A stretch of 64,000 bases of DNA from Clostridia bacterium (GTDB lineage Bacteria; Bacillota; Clostridia; Christensenellales; Aristaeellaceae): the NCBI GenBank assembly GCA_017501255.1, contig JAFVXE010000028.1:153096-217095 (forward strand). Direction: 5' to 3'. The notes under the pieces are model-generated. The model worked only from the letters and a program-made list of their open reading frames with translations, did no database searches and had not been told where the DNA came from. Shown here in pieces: positions 34,708 to 42,449 of the stretch. The position numbers and the translations under genes were made by a program. Within the stretch, counting starts at the first letter, position 1; every line of letters starts with the position of its first letter.

Positions 34708-35490
34708 ATGAAACAACCCACTGTAGGCGATATCCATGCCTGGCTGGACAGCATCGCTCCTTTTGCCACTGCCGAAGGTTTCGACAATGTGGGGCTTTTG
34801 ATCGGCGATGCTTCTGTGCCGGTTTCCAAAGTGATTTTCACGCTGGATCTCAGCGAAAAAAACGTGGATGAAGCCATTGCCTGGGGCGCAGAGCTGATGA
34901 TTACCCATCACCCCATCATTTTTTCGCCCCTTCGCCGCATAAACTATGCTGCACCCTTTGGGCGTATGCTCCGAAAGCTGACCGGCGCAAACATCAGCGT
35001 CATTGCTGCCCATACCAACTGGGATAAAGCGCCCCAGGGCGTTGGCGATACGCTGGCCCAGCGGCTCACCCTCACCAACGTGACCCCGCTGGACGATTTT
35101 ACCCGTCTGGGCGATTTGGAAACGCCCCTGACCCCCAGCGCATTTGCCGCCCTGATGACCGAAAAGCTCGGTTTTGCGCCCCGCTGGTACGGCGATGAGG
35201 ACAAGCTGCTGCGCAAGGTGGCCGTCGCCGGCGGCTCCTACGGCGAGGGCTACGAACTGGCGCTGAATGCCGGTGCGGATGCTTTTGTCAGCGGCGAAGT
35301 GAAGCACCATGAAATCCTGGATGCCGTGGCTCAGGGCCTGACCATCTATGATGGCGGTCATCATGCCACCGAACAGCCCGCCATGCCTGTGCTGCAGTCG
35401 CTGCTTTTGACTGCCTGCAACCAAAACGGCTGGCAGGTGGAAACCCGTCTTTCCATGGCCCCGCCTTTTGCGGGCGCTACCCATATGTGA
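34708..35490 (+). CDS. Nif3-like dinuclear metal centre protein
   Basis: 260 residues without the PII-like insertion seen in longer members. Metal ligands are visible in 'ITHHPIIF' and in 'DGGHHATE' near the C-terminus, with 'AAHTNWDKAPQGV' between. The family forms hexamers with two metal ions per subunit; the reaction is unsettled. AAGGAG overlaps the trmK end. It belongs to the dnaG-rpoD-trmK operon. Confidence 0.94.
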   Translation: MKQPTVGDIHAWLDSIAPFATAEGFDNVGLLIGDASVPVSKVIFTLDLSEKNVDEAIAWGAELMITHHPIIFSPLRRINYAAPFGRMLRKLTGANISVIAAHTNWDKAPQGVGDTLAQRLTLTNVTPLDDFTRLGDLETPLTPSAFAALMTEKLGFAPRWYGDEDKLLRKVAVAGGSYGEGYELALNAGADAFVSGEVKHHEILDAVAQGLTIYDGGHHATEQPAMPVLQSLLLTACNQNGWQVETRLSMAPPFAGATHM

Positions 35491-35544
35491 CCGTCCGTCC
35501 GGTTTTGCCAACAAACCTTTCGGACAAACAAGGAGGAACTCATC

Positions 35545-36252
35545 ATGACCCAGATCGAACTCTTGCTGCAGTATCAACAGGCCGATATGGCAGCGGATGC
35601 GTTTGAAAACCAGATCAAGCGCAACCCCAACCGCATCGCTCTGAAGAAAAACCGCGAGTTTCTGGTGGAGCAGCAGAATGCCGCCAAGAAGCTGGAAGGC
35701 GAAGTCGCTCATATGACTGACCGTGTGGAGACCATCAAGCTGGCCATCGTCCGTCTGGAGGAACAGCTGAACCAGATGGCCAAGCGTATGCAGGATACCC
35801 CTCCCGCCGATCTGGCCAAGGCGCAGGAAGCCGCCAAGGATGCCCAGAAGCTGCTGAGCGATTTGGAAGACTACGAAAAGGAAATGCGTCAGATTCAGAA
35901 GGACGCTGCCGAGCGTGAAAAGCTGGAGAAGGATATCCGCCTCAAGTTTGCCAAGGCCAAGGGCGAATACGACCAGCAGAAAGTGGCTTACGAAGCCGAA
36001 TACAAGGAGCAGATGAAGGAACTGGACCAGAAGCGCAAAGAGGCGGAAGCCAAGTCCGCCGATCTGGAGCCTGCGCTTCTGGAAAAATACAAAACCATCA
36101 AGCTGCATTGCACACCGCCGGTTGCCAAGCTGTATTCCGGCCAGTGCACCGGCTGCAACATGAGCCTGCCGCAGGCCACCCTGCGCAAGATGAAGAATGA
36201 CAGCGGCATCATCGAATGCGAAAACTGCGGTCGTATGCTGATCCAGATGTAA
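35545..36252 (+). CDS. Coiled-coil zinc-ribbon protein (C4-type, CT398-like)
   Basis: 235 residues. A long antiparallel coiled coil (about 15-185, rich in K, E, Q and A) is followed by a C4 zinc ribbon: 'YSGQCTGCNMSL' and 'IECENCGRML' (two CxxC pairs). Such proteins are common next to nif3 and trmK and are thought to be nucleic-acid-binding or adaptor proteins; the function is not known. AAGGAGG precedes the ATG at 35545. Confidence 0.9.
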   Translation: MTQIELLLQYQQADMAADAFENQIKRNPNRIALKKNREFLVEQQNAAKKLEGEVAHMTDRVETIKLAIVRLEEQLNQMAKRMQDTPPADLAKAQEAAKDAQKLLSDLEDYEKEMRQIQKDAAEREKLEKDIRLKFAKAKGEYDQQKVAYEAEYKEQMKELDQKRKEAEAKSADLEPALLEKYKTIKLHCTPPVAKLYSGQCTGCNMSLPQATLRKMKNDSGIIECENCGRMLIQM

Positions 36253-36261
36253 TTCGCTGAG

Positions 36262-36292
36262 CGGCGGGAAGAACTCTCTCCCCGCCGTTTTT
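36262..36292 (+). terminator. Terminator after the dnaG-rpoD operon
   Basis: CGGCGGG (36262-36268) and CCCGCCG (36281-36287) arms followed by five T. Confidence 0.85.
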
Positions 36293-36322
36293 CGCATCTT
36301 CCACAAACAAGGAGGAACCGCC

Positions 36323-37648
36323 ATGAATATGGTACAGATCATCGAAAAAAAGAAACTGGGCGGCGCACTGACTGCCGAGGAGATCGACTTTTTCGTAGCT
36401 GGTGCTGCCAATGGCAGCGTGCCGGATTATCAGCTGGCGGCGCTGCTGATGGCCATTCGCCTCAACGGCATGAACCGGGAAGAAACCAAGCTGTTGACCC
36501 TTGCCATGACCCATTCCGGCGATGTGGTGAATCTGGATGCCATTCCCGGCATTCCGGTGGATAAGCATTCCACTGGCGGCGTAGGCGATACCACCACGCT
36601 GGTGCTGGCGCCTTTGGTGGCTGCCTGCGGCGTGCCTGTTGCCAAGATGAGCGGCCGGGGTCTGGGGCATACCGGCGGTACGCTGGACAAGCTGGAAAGC
36701 ATCGACGGGTTCAGTGTCAGCCTGTCCGAGGAGGATTTCCTCAAGCAGGTGCAAAAGATCGGGCTGGCGGTGATCGGTCAGACCGCCAATCTGGCCCCTG
36801 CGGACAAGACCCTCTACGCCCTGCGGGATGTGACCGCCACCGTGGACAGTTTGCCCCTGATCGCTTCCAGCATCGTTTCCAAGAAACTGGCCAGCGGTGC
36901 CAAGGGCATTGTGCTGGATGTGAAAACCGGCGCAGGCGCACTGATGCAGACCACCGAGGACAGCATTGCACTGGCCCAGACCATGGTGCGCATCGGCTGC
37001 GATGCTGGCCGCAACATGGTGGCGCTGGTCACTGACATGGGCGAGCCTCTGGGCAGCCATGTGGGCAATGCACTGGAAGTGAAGGAAGCCATCGATGTGC
37101 TGGCTGGCCGTACAGGCGGCCCTCTGCTGACCGTGGCGCTGGAACTGGGCGCACGGATGCTGGTTCTGGGCGGCGCTGCCAAAGACGTGCCCGAGGGCAA
37201 AGCCAAAATGGAGGAAGCCCTCCGCACAGGCGCTGGCCTTGCCAAGCTGAAGGAAATGATCGCCGCCCAGGGCGGTAACCCGGCTTGCTGCGACGATGTT
37301 TCCGCTTTGCCTCAGGCCAGGGTGATCCTCCCCTGTCCTGCTCTGGAGGGCGGTTACATCGCCAGCATGGATACCATCGGTCTGGGCAATGCGGCACAGG
37401 CCATGGGCGCAGGCCGCCGCACCAAGGAAGATGTGATCGACCCGGCCGTAGGCTTTGTGATGCAGGTTCGCATCGGCGACCAGATCAACGCCGGGGATGC
37501 GCTGGCAACCGTCCACGCCAAGGATGAAACCAGCGCCCGGGAAGCCATTGCCGCCATCCAGCGCTGTATTCATATCACCAAAGAACCCGCCAAACCCTGC
37601 AAGCTGATCCACGCCTTTGTGAGCAGCGAGCAGGTACAGCGGCTGTAA
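36323..37648 (+). CDS. pdp: Pyrimidine-nucleoside phosphorylase
   Basis: 441 residues. The thymidine/pyrimidine phosphorylase signature 'SGRGLGHTGGTLDKLESI' is intact, preceded by 'DKHSTGGVGDTTTL', the phosphate-binding loop. It splits uridine and thymidine with phosphate for salvage or carbon supply. AAGGAGG precedes the ATG at 36323. It is followed after 24 bases by three genes in the same direction with almost no gaps, so nucleoside breakdown may be co-expressed with uptake of the neighbouring transporter's substrate. Confidence 0.96.
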   Translation: MNMVQIIEKKKLGGALTAEEIDFFVAGAANGSVPDYQLAALLMAIRLNGMNREETKLLTLAMTHSGDVVNLDAIPGIPVDKHSTGGVGDTTTLVLAPLVAACGVPVAKMSGRGLGHTGGTLDKLESIDGFSVSLSEEDFLKQVQKIGLAVIGQTANLAPADKTLYALRDVTATVDSLPLIASSIVSKKLASGAKGIVLDVKTGAGALMQTTEDSIALAQTMVRIGCDAGRNMVALVTDMGEPLGSHVGNALEVKEAIDVLAGRTGGPLLTVALELGARMLVLGGAAKDVPEGKAKMEEALRTGAGLAKLKEMIAAQGGNPACCDDVSALPQARVILPCPALEGGYIASMDTIGLGNAAQAMGAGRRTKEDVIDPAVGFVMQVRIGDQINAGDALATVHAKDETSAREAIAAIQRCIHITKEPAKPCKLIHAFVSSEQVQRL

Positions 37649-37672
37649 TCCATACCAAAGGGAGGTTCCTCC

Positions 37673-38395
37673 ATGTCTTTCTCCGTGAACGATACCTTTA
37701 TCTATCTGGTAGCTGCCGCCGTGATTCTGGTGGTGGTGGCCCAATCCGTATTCTTCCTGACAAAGAGCGTACAGCGTGCCAAGGTTGTCGGCATTTCCAT
37801 GGCTACCGTGCGCAAAACCATTCTGTCCTCCAGCCTGTTCACCCTTGCGCCTGCGGTGAGTATCCTCATCGGCATCATCACCCTGAGCAAGTTTCTGGGG
37901 CTGCCCTTCCCCTGGCTGCGTCTGAGCATTCTGGGAGCCGTCACCTATGAGCTGCCTGCCGCCACCATCGCTGCCAATGCCATGGGTACCTCCGTTACCG
38001 AGACCATCACCGACCCGCAGGTGTTTGCCACCATCGCCTGGACCATGACGCTGGGCATCGTCGCCAGTATTTCGCTGGTGCTGTTCGGCCTCAAGAAGGT
38101 GCAAAAGGGCATGAATTCCATCGGCGGCAAGGATACCCGCTGGCGGGATATCGTGATGGATGCTTTGTTCCTTGGCATGATCTCCGCCTTTGTGGGAATG
38201 CTGTTTGCCAACATCAGGGATGGCCTGCCGGGCTTCATCCCGCTGGCAGTGGCGCTGGCCTCCGCTTTGCTCATGGCCATTTGCGGTCTTCTGATCAAGA
38301 AGTGTAAGCTCAGCTGGCTGGAGCAATACGCCCTGCCCCTGAGTATGCTGGGCGCTATGGCGCTGAGCATTCCCATCACCGCTTTGATGCAGTAA
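37673..38395 (+). CDS. DUF5058-like polytopic membrane protein
   Basis: 240 residues with about six hydrophobic segments. A conserved-looking polar loop 'YELPAATIAANAMGTSVTE' lies between helices 3 and 4. I recognise this as the DUF5058 type, usually found next to M20 peptidases; no function is established. It has an adjacent second membrane protein 13 bases downstream and an M20 peptidase after that. The AGGGAGG ribosome binding site is strong. Confidence 0.8.
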   Translation: MSFSVNDTFIYLVAAAVILVVVAQSVFFLTKSVQRAKVVGISMATVRKTILSSSLFTLAPAVSILIGIITLSKFLGLPFPWLRLSILGAVTYELPAATIAANAMGTSVTETITDPQVFATIAWTMTLGIVASISLVLFGLKKVQKGMNSIGGKDTRWRDIVMDALFLGMISAFVGMLFANIRDGLPGFIPLAVALASALLMAICGLLIKKCKLSWLEQYALPLSMLGAMALSIPITALMQ

Positions 38396-38408
38396 GGAGG
38401 TTGCCGTT

Positions 38409-39107
38409 ATGAAGAACAAGCAGAATACGCCCTATGAAGAGCAGCTTCACACCTGGGGACGCATCTGGACGGGCCTGGCCCTGACCATGATGATCCTCTC
38501 CCCTGTTGCCATCTGCGTTTACTACAATGCCTGGCCGCCTGTCACCGCTATCCTGAAGGCCCTGCTGGGCGTTGCTCCCATGTATTGGACGGTGGGCATT
38601 ATCGAGGTGTTCACCTATGTACCTATGCTGGGTACCGGAGGCAGCTATCTGGGCTTCGTCACCGGCAACCTGACCAGCCTGAAGGTGCCCTGCGCCCTCA
38701 ACGCCATGGAAGCCGCCAAAGTGAAGGCCGGTACCGAGGAAGGCGAGATTATTTCCACCATCGCCATTGCCACCAGTTCCATTGTCACCGTGCTGGTGAT
38801 TGCCATCGGCGTGTTTGCGCTGGGCCTTCTGGAACCGGTGCTTTCCTCCCCCGTGCTCAAGCCCGCCTTTGACAACATTCTGCCCGCCCTCTTCGGCGGT
38901 CTGGGCGTGGTGTTCATCTCCAAGAACCCCAAAATTGCCGCCGCTCCCCTTTTGTTCATGATCGTTTTGTTCCTGATTGCTCCCGGTCTCAGCGGCAGCG
39001 TCAGCGTGCTGGTGCCTGTGGGCGTGATTATTGCCATCGTGGTGGCCCGCATCCTGTACAAAAAGGGTTTGCTGGATAAACCTCAGGCGGAGGTGGATGC
39101 CCAATGA
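38409..39107 (+). CDS. Polytopic membrane protein, partner of the DUF5058 protein
   Basis: 232 residues with about six hydrophobic segments. A loop 'FTYVPMLGTGGSYLGFVTGN' and 'LTSLKVPCALNAME' between helices resembles, in style, the corresponding loop of the preceding gene ('YELPAATIAANAMG'), so the two may be distant halves of one permease. The gene overlaps the M20 peptidase by 4 bases. I infer a two-subunit transporter; this is not shown. Confidence 0.78.
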   Translation: MKNKQNTPYEEQLHTWGRIWTGLALTMMILSPVAICVYYNAWPPVTAILKALLGVAPMYWTVGIIEVFTYVPMLGTGGSYLGFVTGNLTSLKVPCALNAMEAAKVKAGTEEGEIISTIAIATSSIVTVLVIAIGVFALGLLEPVLSSPVLKPAFDNILPALFGGLGVVFISKNPKIAAAPLLFMIVLFLIAPGLSGSVSVLVPVGVIIAIVVARILYKKGLLDKPQAEVDAQ

Positions 39108-40540
39108 CCATCCTGTGGATTCTTCTGGCAGCATTAGCGGTCTTCATTGCGGTTTTGCTGCTCCGGGCAGCCGCCTTCCAGCCCGCCAAAAAGCCCGCCG
39201 TGGCGCAAACCGTCTGCCATGTGGATGAAGCCGCTGCTGCCCAGCGTTTTGCCCGGCTCATCCAGTTCCGCACCGTTTCCTATATGGATGAATCTCTGGA
39301 AGATGCAGCGGAATTCACCAAATTACAGGACTATCTGACCACCGCCTACCCCAACGTGACCGCCGCCTGTCCCCGGGAGATCATCGGTCGCCGGGGTATG
39401 CTGTACCACTGGCAGGGCAAGTCCCCGGACAAGCCCTCTGTGCTCATGGCCCACTACGATGTGGTGCCTGTGGAAGAAAGCCAGTGGCAGGAGCCGCCCT
39501 TCTCCGGACTGATCAAGGACGGCGAACTTTGGGGACGTGGCACGCTGGACACCAAGGGCACCATGCACGGCATTCTGGAAGCTGCCGAGCTGTTAATTGC
39601 CCAGGGGTTCCAGCCGGAAAACGACGTATACTTCGCCTTTGGCGGCGATGAAGAGATCTTCGGCGGTGATGCGCCTGCTATGGTGGCAGAGCTGCAAAAA
39701 CGCGGTATCCAGCCCGCTTTCGTGCTGGACGAGGGCGGCGCCATCGTGGAGAATGTGTTCCCCGGCGTTTCCAAGCCCGCCGCCGTCATCGGCATTGCGG
39801 AAAAAGGCGCCATCTGCGTGGATGTAATCGCCAAGGGCAAAGGCGGTCATGCCTCCGCACCGCCGGTGAAGCAGGCAATGGGCCGTCTGGGCCGTGCCCT
39901 GAACCGGCTGGAACAAAAGCCAATGCCCTTTACCCTCACCAAGCCCGCCTTGGAGATGTTCGATGTGATGGGGCGGGAAAGCACCTTCCTCTACAAGCTG
40001 ATTTTCGCCAATCTCTGGTGCTTTGCCCCCGTATTGAACCTGATCTGCAAACTCAGCGGCGGCGAACTGAACGCTCTGGTGCGCACCACCTGCGCCCTCA
40101 CCAAAGCGCAGGGGTCTCAGGCCTACAACGTGCTGCCCACACAGGCAACCGCCGGTGTGAATCTGCGCCTCATCTGCGGCGATACCATTGAGACTGCCAT
40201 GGGCCGCATGGAAAAGATCATCGACGATGATTCCATCTCCCTTGCATTTGTCTCCGGCGAAAACGCTTCCCGCATCTCCCAGACCGGCGATGAGGCATGG
40301 AACCGTCTGGAGGAAGCCATCTCCGCTTCCTATCCCGGCGTGATCGTGTCTCCCTACCTGATGCTGGCTGGCAGCGACAGCCGCCATTATTCCAAATTCT
40401 GCGACCATGTTTTCCGTTTCAGCGGTATGCCCCTTTCCAAGGAGCAGCGTGGCCTCATCCACAATGCCAACGAAAGGATTCCGGTGGCGCTGATCAAAGG
40501 AACCGTCACCTTCTTTACAGCTGTGCTGGAGAGGTGCTGA
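39104..40540 (+). CDS. M20-family metallopeptidase (carboxypeptidase S-like), membrane-anchored
   Basis: 478 residues. One N-terminal membrane helix (about 3-25) acts as anchor. The M20 dizinc site reads 'LMAHYDVVPV' (His), 'GRGTLDTKGTMHG' (bridging Asp), 'GGDEEIFGGD' (catalytic and ligand Glu) and a late His in 'GSDSRHYSKFCDHVF'. The 'KGGHASAPP' dimerisation-domain motif is present. Members cleave dipeptides or N-acyl amino acids. It is coupled to the upstream membrane protein through an ATGA overlap, so a peptide or amino-acid conjugate is a plausible cargo of the transporter pair. Confidence 0.92.
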   Translation: MTILWILLAALAVFIAVLLLRAAAFQPAKKPAVAQTVCHVDEAAAAQRFARLIQFRTVSYMDESLEDAAEFTKLQDYLTTAYPNVTAACPREIIGRRGMLYHWQGKSPDKPSVLMAHYDVVPVEESQWQEPPFSGLIKDGELWGRGTLDTKGTMHGILEAAELLIAQGFQPENDVYFAFGGDEEIFGGDAPAMVAELQKRGIQPAFVLDEGGAIVENVFPGVSKPAAVIGIAEKGAICVDVIAKGKGGHASAPPVKQAMGRLGRALNRLEQKPMPFTLTKPALEMFDVMGRESTFLYKLIFANLWCFAPVLNLICKLSGGELNALVRTTCALTKAQGSQAYNVLPTQATAGVNLRLICGDTIETAMGRMEKIIDDDSISLAFVSGENASRISQTGDEAWNRLEEAISASYPGVIVSPYLMLAGSDSRHYSKFCDHVFRFSGMPLSKEQRGLIHNANERIPVALIKGTVTFFTAVLERC

Positions 40541-40560
40541 AAGATTTGGGCAGAAGCCTG

Positions 40561-40641
40561 CCAAAGGGCGCTGCCCTTTGGAAACCCGGCAGGGGCCTGA
40601 GGCCCCTGCACCCCACTCATTGCGCCCGCTTTGCGGACGCA
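40561..40641 (+). repeat. Three-hairpin intergenic repeat, copy 1
   Basis: Starts 20 bases after the M20 stop codon. Hairpin 1: CCAAAGGGC (40561-40569) and GCCCTTTGG (40573-40581). Hairpin 2: GCAGGGGCC (40589-40597) and GGCCCCTGC (40601-40609). Hairpin 3: TGCGCCCGC (40621-40629) and GCGGACGCA (40633-40641) with one mismatch. All loops are 3 bases. A second copy lies at 42347-42428 in the opposite orientation, in each case following a stop codon in the same sense. Confidence 0.88.
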
Positions 40642-40665
40642 AGATTTTCTGAATTTCATATTCAA

Positions 40666-40701
40666 AAGCGGCTTTGATATTGTTACGTATCAAAGCCGCT
40701 T
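40666..40701 (-). terminator. Terminator of the MATE gene
   Basis: 14-base arms AAGCGGCTTTGATA (40666-40679) and TATCAAAGCCGCTT (40688-40701), with a TTTT run on the minus strand. Could also stop plus-strand transcripts. Confidence 0.82.
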
Positions 40702-40717
40702 CTTCATTGTTTTTCTT

Positions 40718-42118
40718 TTATTCTGCTATCATATCATCGTTTTCATTGTTTTCGGTTTTCTCTTCCATCTGCTTCAGCTGTTTAAGTACGCCTGTGGCGA
40801 TGGGCACCGCCAGCCCGAAGCTGAACAGATCCGCAATGGCCTGACTCATCTGCACGCCAAGAAGGCCAAACAGCCAACTGAGCAGCAGAATGATGGGAAT
40901 GAAGAACAAGCCCTGACGGGCAGTGGCCAGCAGCGTGGCCTTACCGGCCATGCCAATGGTCTGCAACATCATATTAGCAATGATAACATAGGAGAACAGC
41001 GGCCAGAAGATGCACTGCAACCGCAGGGAAAGCGCACCGATCTCAACCACTTCCGGGTTGCCCTTGATCAGCAGGCCGATGATCTGGGGGGCAAAGATCA
41101 TGCCAAGAATAGCAACACCCAGCAGAACAAAGAAACACAGCTTCACACAGAACCAGAAAGCTTCCCGCACACGTCCATAACGCTTGGCGCCATAGTTGAA
41201 ACCGCAGATGGGCTGGAAGCCCTGACCGAAGCCGATCACCGCAGAACCGCCGGTCATCATGACTCGACCGACGATGCTCATGGCAGCGATGGCCGAGTCG
41301 CCATATGCGCCGGCGGCGGTATTCAGCACGATGGTGGCTACGCTGGCCAACGCCTGACGGGCAAGGGAAGGAATGCCGCCCCGGAAGATTTCCTTGTACA
41401 TGGCAAAAGTGGGGGCAAAGTTACGTACACGGATGCCGATGTTGCCTTTTTGGTAGGTCATGCTCAGCAGGATGAAAAAGCCTACAACCTGGCTGATGGA
41501 AGTTGCCAGCGCAGCACCGCTGACCCCCATGCCCAACCCGAAAATAAAGATGGGATCCAGCACCACATTGAGCATAGCGCCAGCCGTCACGCCGATCATG
41601 CCATAGAAAGCGCTGCCCTGAAAGCGGAGCTGATTGTTCACCACAAACTGCGCCACCAAAAAGGGTGCGCCGGGCATCAGATAGCGCAGGTATTCCACCG
41701 CATAGGGCGTGATGGTTTCAGTGGAGCCCAGCAGACCGCAGATCTGCGCCGGAAACAGAAGGCCCACAATCATGATGGCCAGACCCACAAAGAATGCAGA
41801 AATAAAGCCGGTTGCGGCCATTTTTTCCGCATCCTCCACCTTGCCTGCGCCCAGCGCCCGGGACATATGATTGCCCGAACCATGACCAAACATGAAGCCC
41901 ATGGCCTGCATCAGCGACATCACGGGAAAAATAACGCCCACAGCGCCCGATGCGCTGGCAGAACCAATCTGTCCAACGAAATAGGTATCCGCCATGTTGT
42001 ACAGCGAACTGATGAGCATACTGACCACTGCCGGGGTTGCCAGCTGGAATACCAGCCTGGGCAGGGGTGTTTCGGTCATATATTGCAGCTTTTCCGCATG
42101 GTTCGTAGGCTTGGCCAA
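40718..42118 (-). CDS. MATE-family multidrug/cation antiporter
   Basis: 466 residues with about 12 membrane helices in two bundles. Family features include 'LATPAVVSMLISSLYNMADTYF' at the start of the first bundle and 'FQLATP'-type repeats mirrored in the second half ('IVGRVMMTGGSAVIGFGQGFQP'). It exports drugs or metabolites with H+ or Na+ exchange. It starts with TTG at 42118; AAAGGAG lies nine bases upstream and no ATG is better placed until residue 14. It is the only gene of its transcription unit, between a promoter at 42157-42186 and a terminator at 40666-40701. Confidence 0.94.
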   Translation of the reverse strand: MAKPTNHAEKLQYMTETPLPRLVFQLATPAVVSMLISSLYNMADTYFVGQIGSASASGAVGVIFPVMSLMQAMGFMFGHGSGNHMSRALGAGKVEDAEKMAATGFISAFFVGLAIMIVGLLFPAQICGLLGSTETITPYAVEYLRYLMPGAPFLVAQFVVNNQLRFQGSAFYGMIGVTAGAMLNVVLDPIFIFGLGMGVSGAALATSISQVVGFFILLSMTYQKGNIGIRVRNFAPTFAMYKEIFRGGIPSLARQALASVATIVLNTAAGAYGDSAIAAMSIVGRVMMTGGSAVIGFGQGFQPICGFNYGAKRYGRVREAFWFCVKLCFFVLLGVAILGMIFAPQIIGLLIKGNPEVVEIGALSLRLQCIFWPLFSYVIIANMMLQTIGMAGKATLLATARQGLFFIPIILLLSWLFGLLGVQMSQAIADLFSFGLAVPIATGVLKQLKQMEEKTENNENDDMIAE

Positions 42119-42156
42119 GGCGATCGTCTCCTTTGGTACGAAAATTCACTGCTATG

Positions 42157-42186
42157 ATTATAGCACCATTTTCGGATGATTTTCAG
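42157..42186 (-). promoter_or_regulatory. Promoter of the MATE gene
   Basis: Perfect minus-strand TATAAT (42157-42162) preceded by TGC (extended -10); weak -35 CTGAAA (42181-42186) at 18 bases. The rest of 42187-42346 shows no gene. Confidence 0.7.
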
Positions 42187-42346
42187 CAAATAGCCGTATA
42201 AAAACAGGACAGAGAAATCCCAGTTTATGAAGTAACCTCAAACCCATTTCTCACCATTTGGGAAGCGCACAACAATGCCCGCCACACCAATAGCAAACAA
42301 GCATCCAGCGTGTGCCGAAAGCTCATTTTTTCTATTCGCAACCCTT

Positions 42347-42428
42347 CAGCATCCGCTTTGCGGATGCTGATCACGGGGTGCAGAGGCCATGGGCCCCTGC
42401 CGGGTTTCCAAAGGGCAGCGCCCTTTGG
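42347..42428 (-). repeat. Three-hairpin intergenic repeat, copy 2
   Basis: The 54-base core (42375-42428) matches the reverse complement of 40561-40614 at 50 positions; all four differences are in hairpin 2. Hairpin 3 is CAGCATCCGC (42347-42356) and GCGGATGCTG (42360-42369). It begins 21 bases after the GH2 stop codon, in the same sense as that gene. The third stem differs in sequence from copy 1 but keeps pairing. Confidence 0.88.
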
Positions 42429-42449
42429 CCCATGCCCTTTGACACTCCG

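Noticed and set aside
40561..42428. Inverted repeats as ends of an insertion sequence carrying the MATE gene.
   Set aside because: No transposase, no target duplication and the gene has its own promoter and terminator inside; the copies fit better as 3' elements of the two neighbouring genes.
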